This document shows, piece by piece, positions 15,824 to 24,275 of a stretch of DNA of 64,000 bases (its first letter is position 1; each line of letters begins with the position of its first letter). This stretch comes from an uncultured Flammeovirgaceae bacterium (GTDB lineage Bacteria > Bacteroidota > Bacteroidia > Cytophagales > Cyclobacteriaceae). A program made the translations under genes and the position numbers. Below the pieces are notes generated by a model. The model did not search any database. It saw only the letters and a program-made list of their open reading frames with translations, and had not been told where the DNA came from. The stretch is taken from NCBI GenBank assembly GCA_937883755.1, contig CAKZYA010000057.1, positions 1 to 64,000 of the forward strand. Direction: 5' to 3'.

Positions 15824-17761
15824 CTAATCGTTATTTAGTTGACCTTCTATTTCTTCAATTTTCAGGGCTAGATTTTCCCATTGCAGGTTAGCTTCATTCA
15901 ATTGCTTCTCTAGCTGTTCAAACTTGTTAGTTTCTTCTGCTAAGCGTTCTACATTACCAAAAACTGATGGGTTAGCCAATTGCTGCTCCACGGCCTTCTT
16001 CTCGTTTTCTAAATTGCCGATGGTCGTTTCAATAGCTTCTAATTCCTGTTGCTGCTTTTTTAGATCACGTTGAAGCGCGCGTTGGGCGTCGGAAGAACGG
16101 GGAGTGGAGTTTTTCTTGGGCTTGGGTGCTGATACTTTCTTTTCCTGAATTTTGGGTTGATTTGCTTCCCGTTGCGATTGCCAGTAATCGTATTCTTTAT
16201 AAGTACCAGGATACTCCTTAATCTCTTGGTTCTCGATATACCAAATCTTGTTGGCTACCCGCGAGATGAAATGACGATCGTGGGAGACAATCAAGAAAGT
16301 ACCCTGATACTGCTGTAATGCTTGCACTAGAATATTCACCGACTGAATATCCAAGTGGTTAGTCGGCTCATCGAGCAGTAAGAAGTTCGATTCGCTAATG
16401 AGCGTTCGGGCTAAGGCAACCCGGGACTTTTCTCCCCCGGAGAGTACCTTGATCTTCTTGAAGACATCTTCATCTAGAAATAGAAAGCAACCAAGTACTC
16501 CGCGTAACTCCTGCTCAGTTTTCTCACTTCCAGCTTGTTTCAATTCTTCCAAAATCTCGTTATCCAGCGTGAGTGACTCTAGCTGATGCTGGGCGTAAAA
16601 CGCCATATCTACATTGTAGCCCCAGTCCCGTTCACCTTCAAAGTTTTCAGTACCAGCTACCATCCTCAGTAGTGTAGATTTTCCTTTTCCGTTTGCCCCG
16701 ATTAGCGCAATTTTATCGCCTCGCTCAATAGTGCAGTAACTATTACGGAAGACAGTAAGGTCGCCGTAGTGCTTGGTTGCATCTTTTAGGGCGATTACTT
16801 GTCTTCCTGAAGGCTTCTGGAAAGTAAATTTGAAGTTGACGGTAGCATTTTCATCAATAACATCACCCACTTTATCCATCCGATCTAGCATTTTCACTCG
16901 CGATTGCACCTGACGGGCTTTAGTGGCTTTAGAGCGAAATCGCTCAATAAAGCGTTCGGTCTGTTTGATCTTTTGCTGCTGATTTTCAAAGGCATTCTTC
17001 TGAATTTCGCGGCGCAGTTCCCGTTCTTCCAGATAGAAAGAATAATTTCCAGCGTAAGATGTTAACTGGGCGTTAGCCACCTCAACGGTAGTTTCTATCG
17101 TACTATCTAGAAATTGCTGATCGTGAGAGACGATAATAAAAGCTCCATCATAAGAACTTAGATAATTTTCTACCCACTGAATAGAGGGTAAATCTAAGTG
17201 GTTAGTCGGCTCATCGAGCATGAGTAGCGACGGCTTTTCCAATAACAATTTTGCTAGCATCACGCGCATCCGCCAACCGCCGGAGAACTCTCGCAGTGGT
17301 CGTTTCAAGTCGTCGGTGCTAAAGCCAATTCCTTCCAAGATTTCTTCGGCTCTCGCTTGGAGGGTGTAGCCTTCCAGCATCTCAAACTGTTCTTGTAAGC
17401 GAGTAAGCTGGGTCACTAACTTATCCTCGTAGTCGGTTTCCATCTTCTTGAGCACTTTTTCAATTTTATGCTCAATCTCTAATGCTTCTTCAAATGCTTG
17501 CATGGCCACATTCAAGATGCTATCGTCTGACTGAAACGAAAGTAGATCCTGATTCAGAAAACCGATAGTACAATCATTCGCTTTGGTAATTTCACCTCCG
17601 TCGGGTTGGTACTCACCATTGATAAGACGTAGTAGCGTGGATTTACCCGTTCCATTTAGGCCAATCAGCCCGATTTTGTCTTTGGGTTTAATATGTAAAT
17701 TGGCACCGTCGTACAATGCCCGCCCCCCGATATGGTACGATAAATTATTGATTGCTAACAT
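15824..17761 (-). CDS. ABC-F family ATPase (Uup/YfmR-like)
   Basis: A soluble 645-residue ATPase with two ABC domains and no membrane segment, hence ABC-F (ribosome-associated). First domain: Walker A GLNGTGKST, signature REFSGGWRMR, Walker B LLMLDEPTNHLD. Second: Walker A GANGKGKST, signature VLSGGEKSR, Walker B LLLDEPTNHLD. The linker helices lie between (about 240-310), and a C-terminal coiled coil (QRALQRDLKKQQQELEAIET and on) resembles Uup/YfmR. Translation most likely starts at ATG 17761 (MLAINNLSYHIGGRAL); the frame is open to 17818 but the extra 19 residues are not family-like. Role in resolving stalled ribosomes is inferred from family. Confidence 0.93.
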   Translation of the reverse strand: MLAINNLSYHIGGRALYDGANLHIKPKDKIGLIGLNGTGKSTLLRLINGEYQPDGGEITKANDCTIGFLNQDLLSFQSDDSILNVAMQAFEEALEIEHKIEKVLKKMETDYEDKLVTQLTRLQEQFEMLEGYTLQARAEEILEGIGFSTDDLKRPLREFSGGWRMRVMLAKLLLEKPSLLMLDEPTNHLDLPSIQWVENYLSSYDGAFIIVSHDQQFLDSTIETTVEVANAQLTSYAGNYSFYLEERELRREIQKNAFENQQQKIKQTERFIERFRSKATKARQVQSRVKMLDRMDKVGDVIDENATVNFKFTFQKPSGRQVIALKDATKHYGDLTVFRNSYCTIERGDKIALIGANGKGKSTLLRMVAGTENFEGERDWGYNVDMAFYAQHQLESLTLDNEILEELKQAGSEKTEQELRGVLGCFLFLDEDVFKKIKVLSGGEKSRVALARTLISESNFLLLDEPTNHLDIQSVNILVQALQQYQGTFLIVSHDRHFISRVANKIWYIENQEIKEYPGTYKEYDYWQSQREANQPKIQEKKVSAPKPKKNSTPRSSDAQRALQRDLKKQQQELEAIETTIGNLENEKKAVEQQLANPSVFGNVERLAEETNKFEQLEKQLNEANLQWENLALKIEEIEGQLNND

Positions 17762-17821
17762 TACTGCAAAAATAGAAAATCTGTAAGAGCAATAGAACAC
17801 TACTTTAGCGGAAAACATTTA

Positions 17822-17894
17822 TTAAAAAGCTGTCCCAACTAACCTCTCTCATTTGACATGATTGAAAAACAATCATGGAAGAACAGCTTTTTAA
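17822..17894 (+). promoter_or_regulatory. nested inverted repeats around a start codon
   Basis: A perfect 12-bp inverted repeat pairs TTAAAAAGCTGT (17822-17833) with ACAGCTTTTTAA (17883-17894, inside the first codons of the next gene). Inside it, TGATTG (17859-17864) pairs with CAATCA (17870-17875), whose last base is the A of the ATG at 17875. The fold could limit translation start, or act as a terminator on one strand; neither is proven. Confidence 0.4.
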
Positions 17895-18192
17895 CGAAAT
17901 CCGGAATCATTTCTGCCAGCGGGATTCTCAAATCAACATTGGGAAGATGATGAGTTCGGAAGCCATCACCTACCGAGGAAAAGTATTCGCCTTTTTCTCC
18001 CGAAAGAAGAAAATGGTATTCAAGCTAGGGAAAGATTTTGATCCGGATGAGTATGGCCTCGATATCACCGTATTCAACCCATTTACCAAGCGGCAACCAC
18101 TTTACAGCTGGTTTGAAGTGCCATTTTCCGAAAAAGAACAGTGGGAACCCCTCGCTCAAAAAGCCCTCAACCAACTAAAATCCGAATTATGA
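17875..18192 (+). CDS. small TfoX-like or unknown soluble protein
   Basis: A 105-residue soluble protein. The core KMMSSEAITYRGKVFAFFSR then KMVFKLGKDFDP vaguely resembles the N-terminal domain of TfoX/Sxy-like or YjbR-like small proteins, but I do not claim a firm assignment. The C-terminus (EKEQWEPLAQKALNQLKSEL) is helical. The stop overlaps the start of the DUF2461 gene (ATGA overlap at 18189-18192), which indicates translational coupling. The start codon lies inside a nested hairpin (17822-17894). Confidence 0.7.
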   Translation: MEEQLFNEIRNHFCQRDSQINIGKMMSSEAITYRGKVFAFFSRKKKMVFKLGKDFDPDEYGLDITVFNPFTKRQPLYSWFEVPFSEKEQWEPLAQKALNQLKSEL

Positions 18193-18845
18193 TTACTGAA
18201 AATTATGTAGCCTTTTTTAAAGGGTTAGAAAAGAACAATACTAAAGAGTGGTTTCATGAGCATAAATCGGCTTACGAAACCGATGTAAAGCAACCGTTTC
18301 TGAAGCTACTAGAAGATTTGATTCCTGAAGTAGAAAAGCTGGAGCCTGCTATCTCGCTCAATCCTAAAAATGCACTATTTCGGATTAACCGGGACATCCG
18401 CTTTGCCAAAGATAAATCACCGTATAATACCCTAATGAAAGCTGGGTTTTCACCCGGTGGGAGAAAGTCAGAATTGCCAGGATTCTATTTGGGCATCGGT
18501 GTCGATAAAATTCACGTGGGCGGTGGTTTATTCGCGATTCGTCCGCCGCAACTGAAGAAAATACGAAGCCTAGTTAAAGAAGAAACCGATAAATTCCGGG
18601 CAATCATCACTGCTTACTCGTTTCTAGAGACCTTCGGTGAATTGAAAGGGGAGCGAGCTAAACGTCTTGAGCCTGTATTTCAGGATACATTAAATGAAAC
18701 ACTCTACGTTGCCAATAAGCAATTTTACGTGATGCGACAGATAGATTTGCAGCCTTTCCTGAATTCAAATAAATTGACGGAAGTGGTTATCCAGCACTTT
18801 CAAGAAGTGGATCCGCTAAATCGTTTTTTGAAAAGAGCATTCTAA
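18189..18845 (+). CDS. DUF2461 family protein
   Basis: A 218-residue soluble protein of DUF2461 (TIGR02453), function unknown. Family marks: FFKGLEKNNTKEWFHEHKSA near the N-terminus, then RINRDIRFAKDKSPYNTLMK, GFYLGIGVDKIHVGGGLFAI and the C-terminal PLNRFLKRAF. The start ATG at 18189 overlaps the stop of the preceding gene by 4 bases; the frame is open to 18141, but that extension only copies the previous gene's sequence in another frame. Confidence 0.88.
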   Translation: MITENYVAFFKGLEKNNTKEWFHEHKSAYETDVKQPFLKLLEDLIPEVEKLEPAISLNPKNALFRINRDIRFAKDKSPYNTLMKAGFSPGGRKSELPGFYLGIGVDKIHVGGGLFAIRPPQLKKIRSLVKEETDKFRAIITAYSFLETFGELKGERAKRLEPVFQDTLNETLYVANKQFYVMRQIDLQPFLNSNKLTEVVIQHFQEVDPLNRFLKRAF

Positions 18846-18880
18846 AGAACTTATACTCTTACAATCAAATTAGACGAAAA

Positions 18881-19210
18881 TTGAAGCAATATCTAATTCT
18901 ACTAAAGGGCAAGGGGGCATTAGACTACTCACCCGAAGAACTGCAAAGACGGCTGGAAGCCTATCGGGAATGGGCTTTCAATTTGGGAGAAAGGTATGTG
19001 ACCGGCCAGCGATTAGAGCGAGAAGGGGCGCACTTTATTGATAAAAACACAATCAAAACTGATGGGCCATTTCTGGAGGCCAAAGAGATTATTGCTGGGT
19101 ACGTTATTTTCAGAGCGGATAATCTAGAGGAAGCGATAGAGATTACTAAAACGCTACCGTTAATTGACTATTTTGAAGCTTTTGTAAGGCCACTAATACC
19201 CGCTGATTAA
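18881..19210 (+). CDS. YciI-like (DGPF/YCII) protein
   Basis: A 109-residue protein of the YCII-related (DGPF) family: the ferredoxin-like fold core is QYLILLKGKGALDYSPEELQ, with KTDGPFLEAKEIIAGYVIF carrying the DGPF motif and a C-terminal ITKTLPLIDYFEAFVRPLIP. Start is TTG 18881, as no ATG is in frame. It ends 1 base before the sigma factor gene. DGPF proteins are the standard partners of ECF42 sigma factors, which agrees with this context; their biochemical role is not established. Confidence 0.88.
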   Translation: MKQYLILLKGKGALDYSPEELQRRLEAYREWAFNLGERYVTGQRLEREGAHFIDKNTIKTDGPFLEAKEIIAGYVIFRADNLEEAIEITKTLPLIDYFEAFVRPLIPAD

Positions 19211-19211
19211 A

Positions 19212-20432
19212 TTGAATCACTCTAATACTAACCAGTTAGCTGAGCATTTCTTCCGGCACAATTATGCCAAGATAGTGGCTGTTCTGGTGCGTTACTTCGG
19301 ACTAGACCAAGTAGAAATAGCGGAAGACATCGTGCAAGACACCCTGGTAGAAGCGATGGAAAAGTGGAGTTTAGGTAATATCCCGCAGAATCCGGGCGGG
19401 TGGCTAATGGATGTGGCGAAGAAGAAAACAATTAATCGGCTGAAGCGCGACCAGCTATTTCAGTCAAGGGTTATCCCCAACCTGTCACAAGCTTCATTCA
19501 GTCCAGAGGTAGAAACCGACAGTACGCTACGGATGATTTTTGCCTGTTGTCACCCATCCTTACCAGATGAATCACAGGTAGCCCTAGCACTGAAAACTCT
19601 GTGCGGACTAAGTATTACCGAGATCGCTCACGCCCTGCTAACTAACGAAGCTACCATCAATAAGCGGTTGTACCGAGCCAAACAGAAGTTTAGGAGTGGT
19701 AGTATTCCATTTGATATACCCACAGATGGCGAGCTGCCCAACAGGCTAGACAATGTTTTCACTACGCTTTATCTGTTGTTCAACGAAGGGTACTACTCGC
19801 TGCACGCTGAAAAGATGATCCGAATCGATTTGTGTTTTGAGGCTATTCGGCTTTTAAAAGAGGTAGTTGTTGCTTTTCCAAGCTCTTCTAAAGCTAAGGC
19901 TTTGTTAGCACTAATGCTACTCAATATTGCTCGCTTCGAGAGCCGGATAGATAGTAATAGGACGCTGGTTGTGTTAGCTGAACAAAACCGCGCTGCTTGG
20001 GATCAGTCCTTGGTTGCTGAAGGAATAGATTATCTCTACCAATCGATGGAGGAAAATCAGCTTAGCCAGTACCACTTGCAGGCTGGTATCGTAGCGGAAC
20101 ATTGTCTAGCTAAGGATTTCCGTTCTACTAACTGGGCTAGTATTTACCGACAATACACTTTATTGGAAATGCTAGATGATAGCATGACTCTTCAACTGAA
20201 CAAAGCCATTGCCCGCTTCTACGCTAATGAAAAAGAAGAAGCTCTAGCAGGCTTATTATCGCTGAAAAGTAATCCTTTTATGAACGAAAACGCTCTTTAC
20301 TACATAACCTTAGCCGTATTCTGCTCGGAATTGGGTCAAAAAGAGCAAGCCGCTCACTTTTTCGAAACAGCCCTAAAGTACTCCAAATCCGATACTGAGA
20401 AGGAGCTCATTAGGAAAAAGATGAGTGGGTAG
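19212..20432 (+). CDS. ECF sigma factor of the ECF42 type with C-terminal extension
   Basis: A 406-residue sigma-70 family protein. Region 2 is near the N-terminus (VEIAEDIVQDTLVEAMEKW, then NPGGWLMDVAKKKTINRLKR), region 4 at about residues 110-160 (LKTLCGLSITEIAHALLTNE, then INKRLYRAKQKFR). The following 240 residues are the helical DUF6596-type extension with NEGYYSLHAEKMIRIDLCFE, typical of ECF42 proteins, which lack an anti-sigma factor and are thought to be controlled by this extension. Start is TTG 19212, one base after the YciI gene. The 3' end overlaps the convergent SRPBCC gene by 23 bases. Confidence 0.92.
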   Translation: MNHSNTNQLAEHFFRHNYAKIVAVLVRYFGLDQVEIAEDIVQDTLVEAMEKWSLGNIPQNPGGWLMDVAKKKTINRLKRDQLFQSRVIPNLSQASFSPEVETDSTLRMIFACCHPSLPDESQVALALKTLCGLSITEIAHALLTNEATINKRLYRAKQKFRSGSIPFDIPTDGELPNRLDNVFTTLYLLFNEGYYSLHAEKMIRIDLCFEAIRLLKEVVVAFPSSSKAKALLALMLLNIARFESRIDSNRTLVVLAEQNRAAWDQSLVAEGIDYLYQSMEENQLSQYHLQAGIVAEHCLAKDFRSTNWASIYRQYTLLEMLDDSMTLQLNKAIARFYANEKEEALAGLLSLKSNPFMNENALYYITLAVFCSELGQKEQAAHFFETALKYSKSDTEKELIRKKMSG

Positions 20433-20922
20433 CTTGTCTGTTCTCAATATATGTTTTTAAGCCCTGCACATACTGGGGTGGGGCTTTTTTGAACTGAGGT
20501 CGGATTAGCCAAATATCCATTAAGCGACCCAGGAAACCGTATTTAAGTTGATAAGAAAAGGAAAACGTTACTTGGGTTCGTTCTTTCCCCAGAGCTTTGA
20601 GTTCAAATCGTCCTTTCATAAAATGGTGAGGGGGAAGCATTTCACCACCCATTACCTCAATCGTAAAAGCATTTCCTTCGTCCCACTCGGTGACGACTTC
20701 ATCCATCGCTCCCATTGGCAGTAAATCACAGTGTCGTCTTGCTCCTATTCCATTTGGGGCATCAGTAATCATAAAAGATTTTTTGATAAGTGGGTGAAAC
20801 TCTTCTACCCGACCGGGAAATTTTAGCACTTCCCATACATCTTCTTTCGCAGCAGGAATATTGATTACTGAGGTTAGGGTAGTGGTTCCTCGCTTTGATG
20901 TAACTTCAACTGATGAATTCAT
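20410..20922 (-). CDS. SRPBCC (polyketide cyclase/START-like) protein
   Basis: A 170-residue SRPBCC-fold protein with a deep ligand-binding cavity. It shows the typical beginning TLTSVINIPAAKEDVWEVL, then FPGRVEEFHPLIKKSFMITD, GIGARRHCDLLPMGAMDEVV and the later QVTFSFSYQLKYGFLGRLMD followed by a C-terminal helix. Its ligand is unknown. It is convergent with, and overlaps by 23 bases, the ECF42 sigma gene. Confidence 0.85.
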   Translation of the reverse strand: MNSSVEVTSKRGTTTLTSVINIPAAKEDVWEVLKFPGRVEEFHPLIKKSFMITDAPNGIGARRHCDLLPMGAMDEVVTEWDEGNAFTIEVMGGEMLPPHHFMKGRFELKALGKERTQVTFSFSYQLKYGFLGRLMDIWLIRPQFKKAPPQYVQGLKTYIENRQATHSSFS

Positions 20923-21049
20923 ACTAAATAGCTTTAAAAGTTTTTTCAGTATGTCTGTTAAAGGGAGAAAAATAGGACAGGTTGCCTTCTGGGTAAATGA
21001 GGTTATCTCGGGAGATTTGTAGCTTGTTGTAAGCTAGGTATATTTGAGA

Positions 21050-21964
21050 ATGAAAAATTGCTTATTCGTATCGCTATGGCTACTGGCTAGTTGTACTTCT
21101 ACTGCCCACTTAGAGGAAGAGAATCGGGAACTTCGCAATGCTATAGCTGATCTAGAAGAGCAAAACCAGAAGTTATCCGCCTCATCCCGCTATTCGGAAG
21201 TGGTATTACCGAATACTGAGTTAAGAGAATTGACTTCCACTCTCAACGGTCAGGCTTACCAAATCAAGGTGAAATTGCCCCGAGGGTACGAGGATGGCTC
21301 TATGAGCTATCCGGTACTTTATGTGACTGATGCTGAAACTAATTTTGGAGGCATCACTTACATTGTTCAGCGATTAATTAAGGATCGCCTAATTCCTCCC
21401 CTGCTAGTAGTAGGCATTGCTTACGGTACCGATTACGATACTTTTTATGAGTTGAGAAGCCGGGATTTAACTCCGGTTGAAGACAAAGAATTAACGTTTG
21501 GATCAAAAACGAAGCCTGACCCAACGGGTGGGGCAGATAAATTTAGTGATTTTTTAGCTAAGGAGTTATTCCCGTTTATCGAGGAGAACTATCGAGTAAA
21601 ACCTAATGATCGTGCTCTTTACGGACACTCTTACGGCGGATTGTTTGGTTCTTATGTTCTTCTGGAGAAACCAGCTTTGTTTAATAGGTACTTACTGCTG
21701 AGCCCTTCTTTCTGGTATTACGATGATATGATGTTAGATGAAGTAAAAACCGCCCAGCTTGCTCTCGAGCCTACTCGCTTGTACATGGCTTCAGGTGAAC
21801 ATGAAGGACGAATTGATGATCTTCAGATAGAATTTATTGCCCGTTTATCAGAAAGAAGTATTGAGAACTTGATGATAGAAGCTGAAGTAATGGAAAATGA
21901 AACCCATCGTACCATTTTTGGCTCAGGTTTTACTGACGGGATGCGGTTCTTATACGGAGAGTAA
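21050..21964 (+). CDS. lipoprotein esterase, alpha/beta hydrolase (esterase D/IroE type)
   Basis: A 304-residue lipoprotein. The preferred ATG is 21050 (MKNCLFVSLWLLASC), giving a lipobox LASC; the frame also opens at TTG 21044. A short coiled coil (HLEEENRELRNAIADLEEQN) follows the lipid anchor, then a putative-esterase (alpha/beta hydrolase) domain with YPVLYVTDAETNFGG, the nucleophile elbow YGHSYGGLFG and SPSFWYYDDMM. A late His (ETHRTIFGSGF) probably completes the triad. The family includes S-formylglutathione hydrolase, enterobactin esterase IroE and Ig-like esterases; substrate unknown. Confidence 0.85.
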   Translation: MKNCLFVSLWLLASCTSTAHLEEENRELRNAIADLEEQNQKLSASSRYSEVVLPNTELRELTSTLNGQAYQIKVKLPRGYEDGSMSYPVLYVTDAETNFGGITYIVQRLIKDRLIPPLLVVGIAYGTDYDTFYELRSRDLTPVEDKELTFGSKTKPDPTGGADKFSDFLAKELFPFIEENYRVKPNDRALYGHSYGGLFGSYVLLEKPALFNRYLLLSPSFWYYDDMMLDEVKTAQLALEPTRLYMASGEHEGRIDDLQIEFIARLSERSIENLMIEAEVMENETHRTIFGSGFTDGMRFLYGE

Positions 21965-22061
21965 CCATCCGCACAAAAGATTTTTTTCAAAAAGTAAGGT
22001 GTATCCAACTATAAAGGCTTGTAGTGGGTCTGAATAGTATACAACTAAAAATTACCCTGCT

Positions 22062-22526
22062 ATGAAATATCTTATTTTTGGATTACTGCTAATATTCGCT
22101 GCCTGCTCGGATAGTCAAACCATTGACCCTGAAAGTTCTCAGAGTACGGATAATACAACATCATACCTTGATAAATGGCAGTTAGTAGAGATGTCTGGAA
22201 GTATTGCCAATGTTCCACCCACTACTGGAAGTGAGATGGCCTGGCAGGAGTATTATCTGCTTTATGACGATAATACCTTTACAAAGGTGCGTGAACAAGA
22301 TGATGATACAAAAGAAGCCAGTGGCACCTACGAGTTTATTACGCTACCGGACGGGGAATATCTAGAACTAAGCTACCCTTTGGAAAGTGAGTTGATTGGA
22401 AATTGTACAAGCGAATCAAAAGAGCTTTTATCAGTACAGTCGGAAGGTAAACTGATTGGTACCTGGTGGGCGTGCGATGGCCCTGGTCTGGTGTACAAAA
22501 AAGTAGGAGGTAATTCTGCCCAATAG
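22062..22526 (+). CDS. small lipocalin-like lipoprotein
   Basis: A 154-residue lipoprotein: MKYLIFGLLLIFAAC is a signal with lipobox FAAC. The mature part resembles Bacteroidota lipocalin-like proteins (DKWQLVEMSGSIANVPPTTG, YYLLYDDNTFTKVREQDDDT, SGTYEFITLPDGEYLELSYP), which fold as small beta barrels. Two Cys near the end (GNCTSE and WWACDGPG) might form a disulfide. Function unknown. It is convergent with the sulfatase gene. Confidence 0.7.
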   Translation: MKYLIFGLLLIFAACSDSQTIDPESSQSTDNTTSYLDKWQLVEMSGSIANVPPTTGSEMAWQEYYLLYDDNTFTKVREQDDDTKEASGTYEFITLPDGEYLELSYPLESELIGNCTSESKELLSVQSEGKLIGTWWACDGPGLVYKKVGGNSAQ

Positions 22527-22547
22527 TCGCCTTTATGTTCAGGTAGG

Positions 22548-24125
22548 CTATTCCACCTCTATTTCCTGAAAATCAGTGGGGTTAACCCAGCCAGCGTTGA
22601 GCTCTTCTCCTTCCATGTAGCGCTCGTAAAAGCCACGGGTATTTTCGTTGGCGTAAACGTACTCGTCAAAGATTTCGCCCCGACCAAACATGCGGGGGTC
22701 GCCCTGGGCTTTGAGTTCAGCTAGCATCTGGGTTTTCATAGATTCCATAATAGGTGCCACTTCCGGGTCGTAAGCTAGGTTCCGTACACAATCTGGGTCA
22801 TCGCTGATATTATAAAACTCTTCAATGGGGCGCTTGCCGAAGTTCATCTTCCAATACTGCTCCATATTGGAGGTTTGGCGATGGTCAAGAATAAGAGTTT
22901 TGGTAGGGCTACCATCCGTGTTTAGGTATCCAGTCTCAGGATTTCCGGCAGGCCAGCGGTCGGGTTCGTAGTTGCGAATGTACAGATAATCATTTTTAAC
23001 AATTCCTCGGACAGGATACCCCCAATCATTCGGGCGACCAATATCATGACGCTCCTTACCGAGGAGTACATAATCCCAGGTGGTGCTGTCGGACAGTTGA
23101 TTCGCGAAGAAATAGGAAAGGCTTCTCCCCTGCATCGCCTGCATTCCGCTCTCTTCAGGAGGAACTTGCGCTATCTCCATAAGTGTAGGGGCAATGTCAA
23201 TAAAGCTGATATACTCTTCTATTTTTTTGCCAGGTTGTTGAATTCCTTCAGGCCACATGATGGCAAACGGAAGGTGATTTGAAAGTTCATAAGCCTGCCC
23301 CTTCACCCGAGGAAAGGGCATTCCGTTATCAGCGGTTACAACTACAATGGTATTAGCCAACTCTCCCGCTTCTTCCAGCATATCCAGCATCTTAGCCAGA
23401 TGCTGATCAAAGTACTCAAGCTCAAAGGCATAGTCCAATATATCGGTACGAACCGTATCGTTCTGTGGCCAGAAATCGGGGACATTATCAATGTCAGATA
23501 GTTGCTTTCCTCCTTTCTCAATTCCCGCTCCGTACTCGTAGCGGCGGTGAGGTTCAGTAGAACCATACCAAAAGCAAAATGGTAGTGAATCAGGTTTGGT
23601 AATTAGAAAATCCCGGAAGTTTTCGGCGTAATCATTATTGCTGATATGTTCGGCCGGAGGATCAGTCTTTTTGTCGTTGAAAGCCGGGCCGGTAAGTTGT
23701 CGTTTCTTTCCATTTCGCTCCCCTACCTGGCCAGGTGCCCAGCCTTTAGCAGTATGCCCCACAAAGTATCCGTTTTCCCCTAAGCTTTCCATAAACGTGG
23801 TAAATTTATCGGGAAAATAGGGGATATGATTCGCGGCCTCTTCCAGTTGCCAGGAGTTACGTCCGGTGAGGATACAGGAGCGAGAAGGAGCACATTTAGC
23901 ATTAGGTGTGTAGGCATTAGTGAATAGTAAACCCTCTTTCGCTATTCGGTCAAAGCCGGGAGTGTTTACCCAAGTACAGCCATAAGCACCCATATGGGGA
24001 AAAGAAGCATCATCAGCAATGGCAAACAAAATATTGGGGCGAGGCACGTCTTCAGCTGTGGGGTCGGATTGACACGCACCCAAGATAATTCCCAAAATGG
24101 CCAGGTAGCCTAGTAATCGTAGCAT
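22548..24125 (-). CDS. sulfatase lipoprotein, Cys-type
   Basis: A 525-residue S1-family sulfatase. The signal [18 protein letters not shown] has a lipobox LGAC, so it is lipid anchored. The active-site motif CAPSR (Cys78, to be converted to formylglycine by a sulfatase maturase) is followed by SCILTGRN. Metal-binding residues are visible in [17 protein letters not shown] (Asp38, Asp39) and [11 protein letters not shown]. The C-terminal [15 protein letters not shown] region is typical. In Bacteroidota such enzymes commonly desulfate algal or host polysaccharides; the actual substrate is not known. No maturase or SusCD pair is nearby. Confidence 0.92.
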   Translation of the reverse strand: MLRLLGYLAILGIILGACQSDPTAEDVPRPNILFAIADDASFPHMGAYGCTWVNTPGFDRIAKEGLLFTNAYTPNAKCAPSRSCILTGRNSWQLEEAANHIPYFPDKFTTFMESLGENGYFVGHTAKGWAPGQVGERNGKKRQLTGPAFNDKKTDPPAEHISNNDYAENFRDFLITKPDSLPFCFWYGSTEPHRRYEYGAGIEKGGKQLSDIDNVPDFWPQNDTVRTDILDYAFELEYFDQHLAKMLDMLEEAGELANTIVVVTADNGMPFPRVKGQAYELSNHLPFAIMWPEGIQQPGKKIEEYISFIDIAPTLMEIAQVPPEESGMQAMQGRSLSYFFANQLSDSTTWDYVLLGKERHDIGRPNDWGYPVRGIVKNDYLYIRNYEPDRWPAGNPETGYLNTDGSPTKTLILDHRQTSNMEQYWKMNFGKRPIEEFYNISDDPDCVRNLAYDPEVAPIMESMKTQMLAELKAQGDPRMFGRGEIFDEYVYANENTRGFYERYMEGEELNAGWVNPTDFQEIEVE

Positions 24126-24197
24126 AAAAACTCAGCATAGGTTGTTTGGCAAGATAAAGAAAAATTGCTGACTGTGTTCAGTTCAAACCAACCAATT

Positions 24198-24260
24198 AAA
24201 GCAGAGAGCCTGGGGTAGATAGATTTTTAACCAATATCTCTACCCCAGGCTCTCTGCTTT
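24198..24260. terminator. long intergenic hairpin, 22-bp perfect stem
   Basis: Arms at 24198-24219 (AAAGCAGAGAGCCTGGGG and on) and 24239-24260 are perfect inverted copies of 22 bases around a 19-base loop. It sits downstream of the permease gene ending at 24276 and upstream of the sulfatase start. It may terminate the minus-strand permease transcript, though it lacks a good T-tract; the arm words recur once more just after it (CCCTCTGCT at 24264). Confidence 0.6.
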
Positions 24261-24275
24261 TAGCCCTCTGCTAAA

